Below, in pieces: positions 53,985 to 63,641 of a stretch of DNA of 64,000 nt (position 1 is its first letter; every line of letters begins with the position of its first letter). The notes below the pieces were generated by a model that was given only the letters and a program-made list of their open reading frames with translations, did no database searches and had not been told where the DNA came from. This DNA is from Pseudomonas sp. RIT-562 (GTDB lineage: Bacteria > Pseudomonadota > Gammaproteobacteria > Pseudomonadales > Pseudomonadaceae). Both the position numbers and the translations under genes were made by a program. The stretch covers positions 124,001-188,000 of the forward strand of contig NZ_JAPJIV010000001.1 of assembly GCF_026241895.1 (NCBI RefSeq), read 5' to 3'.

Positions 53985-55321
53985 TGAGTATTCCGAGGAA
54001 TCAGGCCGAGTCGTTCAAGGCCTTGGTCACCTGGCTGCAGGGCGCCATTCGCGTGCCAGAACAGTTCACCCTCAGCTACGCCGCCGAGTCATCGGCTTTC
54101 GTGCGGTTCAACCACGGCAAGGTGCGCCAGGCCGGCCAGGTGCAGCAGGCGAGCATCGGTCTCAAGCTGATCGACCAGGGCCGCCATGCCGATCTCGACA
54201 TCACCCTGTCGGATGACCCGCAGAGCGATATCCTGCGACTGGCCGAGGGCCTGCAGCAGCTGCGCGAGACCTTGCCGCTGTTGCCGGAAGATCCGTACCT
54301 GATGCTCAACTTCAATGGCTGGCAGAGCAACAACGTGCAGGATCATCCGCTGCCGGATACCACTCAGGCCGTGGCTGAAATCACCCGCGCGGCGCAAGGG
54401 CTCGACCTCGTCGGGTTCTACGCAGCAGGCCCGATCAGTCGCGGCTTCGCCAGTTCGTCGGGGGCGTTCGGCTGGCATCAGGCGAACAGCTTCAACTTCG
54501 ACTTCAGCCTGTTTCACGCAAACGGCCAGGCGGTGAAAGCCAGCTACGCCGGGCACGAGTGGGACAGCGAGGGCTTTGCCAAACGCTTCCAGCAGGCTCG
54601 CGAGCAACTCGAGTTTCTCGGCCGTCCATTGCGCACCCTGGCGCCGGGGCAGTACCGCGCCTACCTGGCACCTGCGGCGCTGGAAGAAATCATCGGCATG
54701 CTGTGCTGGGGCGGGTTTTCCGCGCAGTCGATTGCCAGCAAAAGCAGCCCGTTGCACAAGCTCTATGCCGGCGACCAGGCGTTCAGTAAGCTGGTATCAC
54801 TGGATGAAAAAGTCAGTGGCTCGTTGAGCCCGGCGTTTTCCGGCGAAGGTTATCCGCGCAGCGACCTGAAGCTGATCGTCGAGGGCCGGGCGGGCGAGCA
54901 GTTGGTGAGCTCCCGCAGCGCCGCTGAATACGGCCTGACCGCCAACGGCGCCGGCGCCGGTGAATCACCCAGCGCCGTGAATATGGCGGCAGGGACTTTG
55001 CCGGACGCCGACATTCTCAAGCAGCTGGGTACTGGCCTGTACATCAGCAACCTGTGGTACCTCAATTACTCGGACCAACCCGGTGCCCGCATGACTGGCA
55101 TGACCCGGTTTGCCACCTTCTGGGTCGAGAACGGCGAGATCCAAGCGCCGGTGAGCACTATGCGGTTTGATGACAGCGCCTACAGTTTGCTGGGTTCGCA
55201 GCTGGAAGCTTTGACGCAGGAGCGGGAACTCCTGTTGTCCGCCAGCACCTATAGTCAGCGGGCAACGGCCTCGGCGTTGTTGCCGGGAGCGCTGATCAGC
55301 CGACTCACGTTAACGCTGTAA
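53984..55321 (+). CDS. TldE/PmbA-like metalloprotease partner
   Basis: A 445-residue partner of the preceding protein. It lacks the HExxxH motif, as TldE subunits do, and has the TldE-like conserved Gly/Ser-rich tail (YISNLWYLNYSDQPGARMTGMTRFATFWVENG). Probably forms a heterodimer with the TldD-like protein. Substrate unknown. Confidence 0.87.
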   Translation: MSIPRNQAESFKALVTWLQGAIRVPEQFTLSYAAESSAFVRFNHGKVRQAGQVQQASIGLKLIDQGRHADLDITLSDDPQSDILRLAEGLQQLRETLPLLPEDPYLMLNFNGWQSNNVQDHPLPDTTQAVAEITRAAQGLDLVGFYAAGPISRGFASSSGAFGWHQANSFNFDFSLFHANGQAVKASYAGHEWDSEGFAKRFQQAREQLEFLGRPLRTLAPGQYRAYLAPAALEEIIGMLCWGGFSAQSIASKSSPLHKLYAGDQAFSKLVSLDEKVSGSLSPAFSGEGYPRSDLKLIVEGRAGEQLVSSRSAAEYGLTANGAGAGESPSAVNMAAGTLPDADILKQLGTGLYISNLWYLNYSDQPGARMTGMTRFATFWVENGEIQAPVSTMRFDDSAYSLLGSQLEALTQERELLLSASTYSQRATASALLPGALISRLTLTL

Positions 55322-55327
55322 ACACCC

Positions 55328-55429
55328 TGTAGCAGCTGCCTAGGCACGAGGCTGCTTTGCGTGTCCGCAGGACCGCCCTCGGGGCTACTTCATAGCCCAA
55401 CGCAGCCTCGTGCCTCGGCAGCTGCTACA
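55328..55429 (-). repeat. 103-bp inverted-repeat element, copy C (reversed)
   Basis: Same ends as the element at 27019; the asymmetric centre is the reverse complement, so the whole element is inverted. Confidence 0.88.
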
Positions 55430-55479
55430 GGGTTTCATCGTTCTGCAGATCGAGTCATTTCACACTGCCAAGAGGTCCC

Positions 55480-56907
55480 ATGCCCAACCGCCAACCTCTC
55501 GATCCCGTCACCGCCCGCTGGCTGCCGTGGGTCGTGGCCATCGCCTTTTTCATGCAGTCCCTCGACGGCACCATCCTCAACACCGCACTGCCGGCCATGG
55601 CCCGGGACCTGGCGGAAGATCCGTTGCGCATGCAGGGCGTGATCATTGCCTACATGCTTACGGTCGCCTTGCTGATCCCGGCTTCGGGCTGGATCGCCGA
55701 CCGGTTTGGCACCCGGAAGATCTTCTTCGGCGCCATCCTGCTGTTCAGCATCGGCTCATTGCTGTGTGCACTGTCCAGCAGCCTGGGCATGCTGATCGGC
55801 GCCCGAGTCATTCAGGGCCTCGGCGGCGCGCTGATGCTGCCCGTCGGACGCCTGGTGGTGTTGCGCGCTTATCCACGCTCGGAACTGGTGCGGATCATGG
55901 GTTTTATCACCATCCCCGGTTTGCTCGGCCCCCTGCTGGGCCCGACCACTGGCGGCTGGATGGTTGAATACCTGTCCTGGCACTGGATCTTCCTGCTCAA
56001 CCTGCCGGTAGGTGTCGTCGGCTGCTATGCCGTCTGGAAATTTATTCCCGACCTGCGTGGCACCGAGCGCACTCGTTTCGACAGCCTCGGCTTCCTGCTG
56101 TTTGGCGCGGCGATGGTGCTGATCACCATCGCCATGGAAGGCCTGGGCGAGCTGCACCTGCCGCACTTGCGCGTGATGTTGCTGCTGTTCGCCGGCATGG
56201 CCTGCCTGGCCGCGTATTGGCTCAGGGCCGGGCACATCGACAATCCGCTGTTCGCGCCTTCGCTGTTCAAGACCCGGACTTTTGCCGTGGGCATTCTCGG
56301 CAATCTGTTTGCCCGCCTTGGCAGCGGCGCCCTGCCGTTCCTCGTGCCGCTGCTGCTGCAAGTGGCGCTGGGTTACTCGCCATCCCAGGCGGGCATGAGC
56401 ATGCTGCCGCTGGCCGCTGCAGCGATGGTCGCCAAGTCCGTGGCCCGGCCGCTGATCGAGCGCCTGGGTTATCGCATCGTGCTCACTGGCAACACTCTGG
56501 CACTGGGATTGATGCTGGCCAGCATGGGCCTGGTCAGCGAGCAGACGCCCTATTGGCTGCTGCTCGGCATGCTGGCGATCCTGGGGGCGATCAACTCGCT
56601 GCAATTTACCGCAATGAATACGGTCACCCTGATCGACCTCGATGATGCCAGCGCCAGCAGCGGCAACAGCTTGCTGTCAGTGGTTGCGCAATTGTCCCTG
56701 AGCCTCGGCGTTGCCTGCGCCGGCGCCCTGCTCGGTGGCTTCACTGCAGAGGTGGGCAATGACGGCGTCGACACGGTGCTGGGAGCGTTCCAGCTGACCT
56801 TTGTTACCGTCGGGATCATGGCGATGCTGGCCGCGACGATCTTCTCGCAGCTTTCACCCAATGACGGGCGACGAGCGGTCAGCCGCGAACACGACATTGA
56901 GCACTGA
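55480..56907 (+). CDS. MFS exporter, DHA2 (14-TMS) family, MdtD-like
   Basis: A 475-residue transporter with about 14 membrane segments. DHA2 marks are the LDGTILNTALPAMA motif in segment 1 and GWIADRFGTRKIF (motif A). Likely a drug or metabolite proton antiporter; substrate cannot be read. No regulator gene is adjacent. It is single, flanked by copies C and D of the 103-bp repeat. Confidence 0.88.
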   Translation: MPNRQPLDPVTARWLPWVVAIAFFMQSLDGTILNTALPAMARDLAEDPLRMQGVIIAYMLTVALLIPASGWIADRFGTRKIFFGAILLFSIGSLLCALSSSLGMLIGARVIQGLGGALMLPVGRLVVLRAYPRSELVRIMGFITIPGLLGPLLGPTTGGWMVEYLSWHWIFLLNLPVGVVGCYAVWKFIPDLRGTERTRFDSLGFLLFGAAMVLITIAMEGLGELHLPHLRVMLLLFAGMACLAAYWLRAGHIDNPLFAPSLFKTRTFAVGILGNLFARLGSGALPFLVPLLLQVALGYSPSQAGMSMLPLAAAAMVAKSVARPLIERLGYRIVLTGNTLALGLMLASMGLVSEQTPYWLLLGMLAILGAINSLQFTAMNTVTLIDLDDASASSGNSLLSVVAQLSLSLGVACAGALLGGFTAEVGNDGVDTVLGAFQLTFVTVGIMAMLAATIFSQLSPNDGRRAVSREHDIEH

Positions 56908-56911
56908 TCGG

Positions 56912-57014
56912 TGTAGCAGCTGCCGAGGCACGAGGCTGCGTTGCGTGTCCGCAGGACCGCCCTCGGGGGCCGCTGCGCAGCCCAACGCAGCCTCGTGCCT
57001 CGGCAGCTGCTACA
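56912..57014 (-). repeat. 103-bp inverted-repeat element, copy D (reversed)
   Basis: Same orientation as copy C. Copies C and D therefore bracket the MFS gene. Confidence 0.88.
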
Positions 57015-57116
57015 AAGAATGGTTCGGCAGCGGCTACGACTTCTCGTCCGGAAACTACGGGCGAATGGCCATAGGACTGATACACTGCGCGACATTTTGT
57101 TTTGCAGGCCAGTCCC

Positions 57117-58502
57117 GTGACCACCATCGCCACCGCTTTTAATACTTTGCCGCTGTCCGCCGCCATGCTGGCTAACCTCGACTCCCTCGGTTATGCCCAG
57201 ATGACGCCGATCCAGGCGCAAAGCTTGCCGGTGATCCTCAAGGGGATGGACCTGATCGCCCAGGCCAAGACCGGCAGCGGCAAGACCGCCGCCTTCGGTG
57301 TCGGCCTGCTGAACCCGATCAATCCGCGCTTCTTCGGTTGCCAGGCACTGGTCATCTGCCCGACTCGCGAGCTGGCCGACCAGGTCGCCAAGGAAATCCG
57401 TCGCCTGGCCCGTGCCGAAGACAACATCAAGGTCCTGACCTTGTGCGGCGGCGTGGCTTTCGGCCCGCAAATTGGCTCTCTGGAGCACGGTGCGCACATC
57501 ATCGTCGGCACTCCGGGTCGCATTCAGCAGCACCTGCGCAAGGGCTCGCTGATTCTGCATGGCCTGAACACGCTGATCCTCGATGAAGCCGACCGCATGC
57601 TCGACATGGGCTTCTACGATTCCATCGAAGAAATCATCGCCCAGTGCCCTGAGCGCCGCCAGACGCTGCTGTTTTCCGCCACTTACCCGGTGGGCATCAA
57701 GCAGCTGGCGTCGAAGTTCATGCGCAATCCGCAGATCGTGAAGGCCGAGGCATTCCACGACGACACGCAGATCGAGCAGCGCTTTTACGAAATTTCCCCG
57801 GAAGAGCGCATGGACGCGGTCGTCAAAGTCCTCGCCCATCACCGCCCGGCTTCCTGTGTAGCCTTCTGCTTCACCAAGCAGCAAGTTCAGGAAACGGTTG
57901 ATCACCTGACCTCCAAAGGCATCTCCGCCGTTGGCCTGCACGGCGATCTGGAACAGCGCGATCGCGACCAGGTATTGGCCATGTTCGCCAACCGCAGTAC
58001 TTCGGTACTGGTGGCCACCGACGTCGCTGCCCGCGGCCTGGACATCGATGCACTGGACATGGTGATCAACGTCGAGCTGGCCCGCGATTCGGAAATCCAC
58101 ATTCACCGCGTTGGCCGTACCGGCCGTGCTGGCGAGAAAGGTATTGCGATCAGCCTGGTGGCCCCGTCCGAAGCGCACCGCGCCCAGGCCATCGAGCAAT
58201 TGCAGAAGTCGCCGTTGAGCTGGGACCAGCTGGACAACCTCAAATCCCAGGGCGGCGCCCCGCTGCTGCCGGTGATGAGCACGCTGGTCATCGGTGCCGG
58301 CCGTAAAGACAAGGTTCGTCCGGGTGACATCCTGGGCGCCCTGACAGGCGATGCCGGGATTCCGGGCGCCCAGGTCGGCAAGATCGCTATTTTCGATTTC
58401 CAGGCCTACGTGGCAGTGGAACGCGGAATCGCCAAGCAGGCGCTGCAGCGCTTGAATGACGGCAAGATCAAAGGCCGTTCGCTGCGCGTGCGTATTTTGT
58501 AA
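57117..58502 (+). CDS. dbpA: ATP-dependent RNA helicase DbpA
   Basis: A 461-residue DEAD-box helicase: Q motif MTPIQAQSLP, Walker A AQAKTGSGKT, PTRELADQ, DEAD in LILDEADRM, SAT, and HRVGRTGRAG. The C-terminal 80 residues form the RNA-binding domain that in E. coli and B. subtilis recognises 23S rRNA hairpin 92, so it acts in 50S subunit assembly. Start is a GTG at 57117 giving MTTIATAFNTLPLS; a TTG five codons earlier is less likely. Confidence 0.93.
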   Translation: MTTIATAFNTLPLSAAMLANLDSLGYAQMTPIQAQSLPVILKGMDLIAQAKTGSGKTAAFGVGLLNPINPRFFGCQALVICPTRELADQVAKEIRRLARAEDNIKVLTLCGGVAFGPQIGSLEHGAHIIVGTPGRIQQHLRKGSLILHGLNTLILDEADRMLDMGFYDSIEEIIAQCPERRQTLLFSATYPVGIKQLASKFMRNPQIVKAEAFHDDTQIEQRFYEISPEERMDAVVKVLAHHRPASCVAFCFTKQQVQETVDHLTSKGISAVGLHGDLEQRDRDQVLAMFANRSTSVLVATDVAARGLDIDALDMVINVELARDSEIHIHRVGRTGRAGEKGIAISLVAPSEAHRAQAIEQLQKSPLSWDQLDNLKSQGGAPLLPVMSTLVIGAGRKDKVRPGDILGALTGDAGIPGAQVGKIAIFDFQAYVAVERGIAKQALQRLNDGKIKGRSLRVRIL

Positions 58503-58528
58503 AAGATCTTCTGGCTGACAGAGATCAA

Positions 58529-58621
58529 ATGTGGGAGCGGGCTTGCTCGCGAAGGCGGACTGACAGACAACATCTATGTTGAATGTGCTGACCCCTTCGC
58601 GAGCAAGCCCGCTCCCACATT
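58529..58621. repeat. REP pair (cgggcttgctcgcg type)
   Basis: Inverted REP doublet between dbpA and the yhiN gene. Confidence 0.85.
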
Positions 58622-58661
58622 GATTTGTCGGTGAATCTGAATTTTGTGTGAGGACACCGTT

Positions 58662-59840
58662 TTGCGCTCTACCGAAGTCGTGATCATTGGCGCTGGCGCC
58701 GCAGGTTTGATGTGTGCGCTGACCGCCGCCGGGCGCGGGCGCAAGGTAATGTTGCTCGACCATGCGAACAAAGCCGGCAAGAAAATCCTGATGTCGGGCG
58801 GTGGCCGCTGCAATTTCACCAACATGTACACGGAACCGGGCAATTTCCTTTCCCAGAACCAACACTTCTGCAAATCCGCACTGGCCCGCTACACCCAGTG
58901 GGATTTCATCGGCATGGTCGCCAAGCACGGCGTGCCGTACCACGAGAAAAAACTCGGCCAGCTGTTCTGCGATAACAAATCCAGCGACATTCTCGAGATG
59001 CTGCTCAACGAGTGCGACCAGGTCGGCGTCAGCCTGCACCTGGACACCTCGATCCAGACCATCGAAAAACTCGAAAGCGGTTACCTGCTGGACACCACGC
59101 TGGGCCAAATCAGCTGCGAATCCCTGGTGATCGCCACGGGCGGCCTGTCGATTCCGACCCTCGGCGCGACTGGTTTCGGTTATCAAGTGGCCAAGCAATT
59201 CGGCCACGACTTGCTGCCCACCCGCGCCGGCCTGGTGCCGTTCACCATCACCGATCAGCTCAAAGAACTGTGCACCGAGCTGTCCGGTACTTCGGTGGAT
59301 TGCCTGGTGAGCTGCAATGAGCAGAGTTTCCGCGAGAACATCCTGTTCACTCACCGCGGCCTCAGCGGCCCGGCGATTTTGCAGATCTCTTCGTTCTGGG
59401 AATCCGGCGACACGGTTGAAATCAACCTGATGCCGGACCACGACGTGCCGACCTGGCTGCAACAGCAACAGGCCGAACGCCCGAACAGCGAGTTGAAAAC
59501 CCTGCTGGGGGAAATCTTCACCAAGAAGATGGCCAACCTGCTGGCCGACAACTGGTTCGTCTCCAAGCCGATGAAGCAGTACACCCACGGGGAAATTGCC
59601 GACATTGCCGAAAAACTGGCCAGCTGGAAGGTGGTGCCGGCCGGGACCGAAGGTTATCGCACCGCTGAAGTGACACTGGGCGGCGTCGACACCCACGAAG
59701 TTTCGTCGAAGACCATGGAATCTCTGAAAAGCCCGGGCCTGTATTTCATTGGCGAAGTGCTGGATGTCACAGGGCATCTGGGCGGCTTCAACTTCCAGTG
59801 GGCCTGGGCCTCCGGTTACGCCGCCGCGCAATACGTCTGA
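58662..59840 (+). CDS. yhiN: YhiN/HI0933-family flavoprotein
   Basis: A 392-residue FAD/NAD-binding protein. Dinucleotide motif VVIIGAGAAGLMCALTAAG at the N-terminus, family signature SGGGRCNFTN, and the C-terminal stretch EVLDVTGHLGGFNFQWAWAS. E. coli YhiN has been reported (as RdsA) to form dihydrouridine 2449 in 23S rRNA, so an rRNA-modifying role is likely. Start is a TTG with GAGGA seven bases upstream. Sits directly after dbpA, an enzyme acting on the same rRNA domain. Confidence 0.88.
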   Translation: MRSTEVVIIGAGAAGLMCALTAAGRGRKVMLLDHANKAGKKILMSGGGRCNFTNMYTEPGNFLSQNQHFCKSALARYTQWDFIGMVAKHGVPYHEKKLGQLFCDNKSSDILEMLLNECDQVGVSLHLDTSIQTIEKLESGYLLDTTLGQISCESLVIATGGLSIPTLGATGFGYQVAKQFGHDLLPTRAGLVPFTITDQLKELCTELSGTSVDCLVSCNEQSFRENILFTHRGLSGPAILQISSFWESGDTVEINLMPDHDVPTWLQQQQAERPNSELKTLLGEIFTKKMANLLADNWFVSKPMKQYTHGEIADIAEKLASWKVVPAGTEGYRTAEVTLGGVDTHEVSSKTMESLKSPGLYFIGEVLDVTGHLGGFNFQWAWASGYAAAQYV

Positions 59841-59858
59841 AACACCGCATAACGCACC

Positions 59859-59947
59859 CGTAGGAGCTGCCGAGAGAAACGAGGCTGCGATCTTTTGATC
59901 TTCAGGATCAAAACCAAAAGATCGCAGCCTTCGGCAGCTCCTACAGG
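59859..59947. repeat. Inverted repeat (gtaggagctgccgagagaaacgaggctgcgatc type)
   Basis: Long inverted repeat related to that at 14364, with centre gatcttcaggatc; just past the yhiN stop. Confidence 0.85.
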
Positions 59948-60064
59948 GGACCGTGTTCTGCCGGACAAGGAACAGATTTTGCTGTCAGATGTGATCGACG
60001 CCATTGCGTCATCGTCATTACTGGCTCAATTTAGCGTCATTGCCTCGGAAGGCCTTCGCACTTC

Positions 60065-62248
60065 ATGTCATCAAGCTCATTTAGTCAGTCTCTGCGTCGC
60101 CTTTGGGCACTGGATAAGTTCAGCTACAGCGTGCGGGTGTTCATTGCCCTGACCGGCAGCATGGCGCTGTGCTGGTATCAGGACGAAATGGGCCTGCTGA
60201 TCCCGTTGTTCCTCGGGATCATCGCCAGCGCCCTGGCCGAGACCGACGACAGTTGGCAAGGCCGCCTCAATGCCCTGGCGGTCACACTCGTGTGCTTCAG
60301 TGTCGCCGCCCTCTCGGTCGAACTGCTATTTCCCTACCCAATAATTTTTGTCATAGCCTTGGCGCTGGCCAGTTTCGCCCTGACCATGCTCGGTGCCCTG
60401 GGCGAGCGTTATGGGGCGATAGCCTCGGCGACCCTGATTCTGTCGGTCTACACCATGATCGGCGTAGACCAGCGCGGCGGCGCGGTCACCGACTTCTGGC
60501 ATGAGCCGCTGCTGCTGGTGGCCGGCGCGGCGTGGTACGGCCTGCTCTCGGTGCTGTGGCAGGCGATGTTTTCCAACCAACCCGTGCAGCAGAGCCTGGC
60601 GCGGCTGTTCCGCGAGCTGGGCTTATACCTCAAGCTGAAATCGTCGTTGTTCGAGCCGATCCGGCAAATGGATGTTGAAGCCCGTCGCCTGGAACTGGCG
60701 CAGCAGAATGGTCGAGTGGTGGCCGCCCTCAACGCCGCCAAGGAAATCATCCTGCACCGGGTCGGCAACGGTCGCCCCGGCTCGAAAGTCAGCCGCTACC
60801 TGAAGTTGTATTTCCTCGCCCAGGACATCCACGAGCGCGCCAGTTCCTCGCACTACCCCTACAACGCCCTGGCTGACGCCTTCTTCCATAGCGATGTGCT
60901 GTTCCGTTGCCAGCGCCTGTTGCGCCAGCAGGGCAAAGCCTGTCGTGCCCTGGCCGAATCTATCCAGATGCGCCAGCCTTTCGTCTATGACGCCAGTTTT
61001 GCCGAAGCCCTGAGCGACCTGCACGCCTCCCTCGAACATCTGCGGGTCCAGAGCAATCCGGCCTGGCGCGGCCTGCTGCGCTCGCTACGAGCGTTGGCGG
61101 CCAACCTCGGCACCCTCGATCGCCTGCTGAGCGACGCCAGCAACCCTGACGCCCTGGCCGACGCCACCGACAGCAGTCTGCTCGACCGCTCGCCACGCAG
61201 CCTCAAGGATGTATGGGTGCGCCTGCGCACTCAGCTGACTCCGACCTCGCTGCTGTTCCGCCACGCCCTGCGATTGCCCCTGGCGTTGAGCATCGGCTAC
61301 GGCATGGTGCATTTGATCCACCCGTCCCAGGGTTACTGGATCATCCTCACCACGCTGTTTGTCTGCCAGCCAAACTACGGCGCCACTCGACGCAAACTCG
61401 GCCAGCGGATCATCGGTACCGCCATCGGCCTGACCGTGGCCTGGGCGCTGTTCGACCTGTTTCCCAACCCGCTGGTGCAGTCGTGCTTCGCCATCGCCGC
61501 CGGCGTGGTGTTCTTTATCAACCGCACCACGCGCTACACCCTCGCAACCGCCGCGATCACCCTGATGGTCCTGTTCTGCTTCAATCAGGTAGGCGACGGT
61601 TACGGGCTGTTCCTGCCGCGGTTGTTCGATACCTTGCTGGGCAGCCTGATCGCCGGTCTCGCGGTGTTCCTGTTCCTGCCGGACTGGCAGGGCCGACGCC
61701 TGAACAAAGTCCTGGCCAACACCCTGACCTGCAACAGCATCTACCTGCGCCAGATCATGCAGCAGTACGCCGCCGGCAAAAGCGACGACCTGGCCTACCG
61801 CCTGGCCCGGCGCAACGCGCACAACGCCGATGCGGCCCTGTCGACGACATTGGCCAATATGCTGATGGAGCCGGGGCATTTCCGTAAGGAGGCGGATGTC
61901 GGCTTCCGCTTCCTGGTGCTGTCGCACACCTTGCTCAGTTACCTGTCAGGCCTCGGCGCGCACCGCGAGACGCAGCTGCCCGCGGAAATGCGCGAGCACT
62001 TGATCGAGGGCGCCGGAGTCAAGCTGGCTGCCAGCATCGACGAGATCGCCCAGGGCCTGGCCAGCAAGACGCCGATCGCGATTCAAAGCGATGAAGAGGA
62101 AGCGCTGGCCAATGAGCTGGAGCAGATGGCGGATGAGATCGATGAAGGGCAACGCCTGGTGCAGACTCAGCTGGCATTGATCTGCCGACAGCTAGGGCCG
62201 TTGCGGACCTTGGCGGCGCATCTCATCAAGGACACAGGGGGAGACTGA
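60065..62248 (+). CDS. yccS: YccS/FUSC-family membrane protein
   Basis: A 727-residue inner-membrane protein with the two-block layout of the YccS/YhfK family: about six membrane segments (25-160), a soluble region of about 250 residues, a second block of about six segments (390-520), and a soluble tail. Key stretches are HPSQGYWIILTTLFVCQPNYGATR and the TLLGSLIAG motif of FUSC proteins. Role unknown; efflux of aromatic acids is known for the related AaeB. Confidence 0.9.
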   Translation: MSSSSFSQSLRRLWALDKFSYSVRVFIALTGSMALCWYQDEMGLLIPLFLGIIASALAETDDSWQGRLNALAVTLVCFSVAALSVELLFPYPIIFVIALALASFALTMLGALGERYGAIASATLILSVYTMIGVDQRGGAVTDFWHEPLLLVAGAAWYGLLSVLWQAMFSNQPVQQSLARLFRELGLYLKLKSSLFEPIRQMDVEARRLELAQQNGRVVAALNAAKEIILHRVGNGRPGSKVSRYLKLYFLAQDIHERASSSHYPYNALADAFFHSDVLFRCQRLLRQQGKACRALAESIQMRQPFVYDASFAEALSDLHASLEHLRVQSNPAWRGLLRSLRALAANLGTLDRLLSDASNPDALADATDSSLLDRSPRSLKDVWVRLRTQLTPTSLLFRHALRLPLALSIGYGMVHLIHPSQGYWIILTTLFVCQPNYGATRRKLGQRIIGTAIGLTVAWALFDLFPNPLVQSCFAIAAGVVFFINRTTRYTLATAAITLMVLFCFNQVGDGYGLFLPRLFDTLLGSLIAGLAVFLFLPDWQGRRLNKVLANTLTCNSIYLRQIMQQYAAGKSDDLAYRLARRNAHNADAALSTTLANMLMEPGHFRKEADVGFRFLVLSHTLLSYLSGLGAHRETQLPAEMREHLIEGAGVKLAASIDEIAQGLASKTPIAIQSDEEEALANELEQMADEIDEGQRLVQTQLALICRQLGPLRTLAAHLIKDTGGD

Positions 62249-62276
62249 AGACAGAAGCTTCAAGCTTGCAGCTGCC

Positions 62277-63014
62277 TCACATCCCATGCTGCTTGAACAA
62301 CCGCGCATAACTCCCGTCCGCCTTCATCGCCGCGATCTCGCGATCGAATCCCGCGACGATCTGTTCGTGTCTGGGGTTCTTCAGGCTGACCAGGATATGC
62401 AGGCTGTTCTCGCTCAAGGGCTTGGGCAGAAACTCTACCGAGTTGCGGACTTTGGCCGATTCCCGCGACAGGTAGTAACGCGCCACGAACTCATCTTCCA
62501 ATGTCAGTTTTACCCGATCGGCAGCGAGCATTCGCACCGCCATGGCGAAGCTGTGCACGGGGACTTTCTGCAGCGACGCATCATCGTCGAATACCCGGGA
62601 ATACGCGTACCCCCGCACCACCGCGATCGGGTAGGTGTGCAGTTGCTGCAGATTGTTGAATTCGATGGCGGCGTCCTTGCGCTTGAGGAAGCGCACCCGA
62701 TTCAGCAGATACTCCGCCGAAAACTGCCCGATCCGGGTGCGTTCCTCGTTGTACCAGGCATTGACCAGCACGTCATAGCGGCCCTCGCCAACCCCGAGCA
62801 AGGCGCGCGCCCAAGGCACCTGCTCGAAGTCGCTGGCATAACCGGCGCGGGCCAGAGCAGTGCTGACGATGTCTGTGGCCAACCCGCCATTGACCAGCGT
62901 GGCATCGGTAAACGGTGGCCAGGCATCAGCCACCAGCCGCAGCTTTTCCGCCAGCGCATTCTGAAACAGCAACAGCAATCCAATCAGAGCAAAGGCACGA
63001 TGCACTCGCGGCAT
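62277..63014 (-). CDS. Periplasmic binding protein, family 3 type
   Basis: A 245-residue protein with signal peptide MPRVHRAFALIGLLLLFQNALA and a family-3 solute-binding domain (RLVADAWPPFTD, YDVLVNAWYNEERTRIG). No permease or ATPase genes are next to it, so it may be an orphan binding or sensing protein. Ligand not predictable. Divergent from the elaA gene. Confidence 0.83.
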   Translation of the reverse strand: MPRVHRAFALIGLLLLFQNALAEKLRLVADAWPPFTDATLVNGGLATDIVSTALARAGYASDFEQVPWARALLGVGEGRYDVLVNAWYNEERTRIGQFSAEYLLNRVRFLKRKDAAIEFNNLQQLHTYPIAVVRGYAYSRVFDDDASLQKVPVHSFAMAVRMLAADRVKLTLEDEFVARYYLSRESAKVRNSVEFLPKPLSENSLHILVSLKNPRHEQIVAGFDREIAAMKADGSYARLFKQHGM

Positions 63015-63182
63015 GCTGGAAAATCCTTGGCGGGCGGGCTGTCATCGAAGATTACACAAAGACGATCGGGCCGCACGAATTGAATGATGGCATTTTGGCC
63101 TTTATCACAGATTTCTTCGTCATCAAGACATCTTCGGTCCAGGCGCCTAGTATCAGAGCGAAGTCGAACAAGGAATTTGAAA

Positions 63183-63635
63183 ATGACAGTTGAATGGGTC
63201 TGCAAACACCATAGCGATCTGGGCAAAGAGCAGCTGTACGCCATTCTGCAATTGCGCGCCGAGGTGTTCGTGGTCGAGCAGAAGTGTGTGTACCAGGATA
63301 TCGACGGCCAGGATCTCGAAGGCGACACCTGCCATCTAATGGCCTGGAACGAAGACCGGCTGGTGGCTTATCTGCGCCTGCTCGACCCGGAAACGCAGGG
63401 CGGTGATGTGGTGATCGGTCGGGTGATCATTGCACCCGAGGTGCGCGGCACCGGCCTGGGGCATGACCTGATGGCCCAGGCGCTGAAACAGGCAGAAAAG
63501 CACTGGCCAGAGATGCCGATCTATCTGTCGGCGCAGGCGCATTTGCAGGGTTATTACGGGCGGTATGGGTTTGTGGTGGCGGGTGAGGAATATATGGAGG
63601 ATGGCATTCCCCATATAGGTATGCGTCGTCCTTGA
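63183..63635 (+). CDS. elaA: GNAT acetyltransferase, ElaA family
   Basis: A 150-residue GNAT very close in layout to E. coli ElaA: LYAILQLRAEVFVVEQ, YQDIDGQDLEGDTCHL, then VIGRVIIAPEVRGTGLG (acetyl-CoA loop) and EEDGIPHIGM-like ending (MEDGIPHIGMRRP). Start at 63183 has AAGGA. Substrate unknown. Confidence 0.92.
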   Translation: MTVEWVCKHHSDLGKEQLYAILQLRAEVFVVEQKCVYQDIDGQDLEGDTCHLMAWNEDRLVAYLRLLDPETQGGDVVIGRVIIAPEVRGTGLGHDLMAQALKQAEKHWPEMPIYLSAQAHLQGYYGRYGFVVAGEEYMEDGIPHIGMRRP

Positions 63636-63641
63636 GGGACT

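Noticed and set aside
56550..59831. Very long open frame (about 1090 codons) on the minus strand
   Set aside because: It runs antisense to dbpA and yhiN, both of which have full family motifs. Its translation has no recognisable domain; it arises from codon bias in GC-rich DNA.
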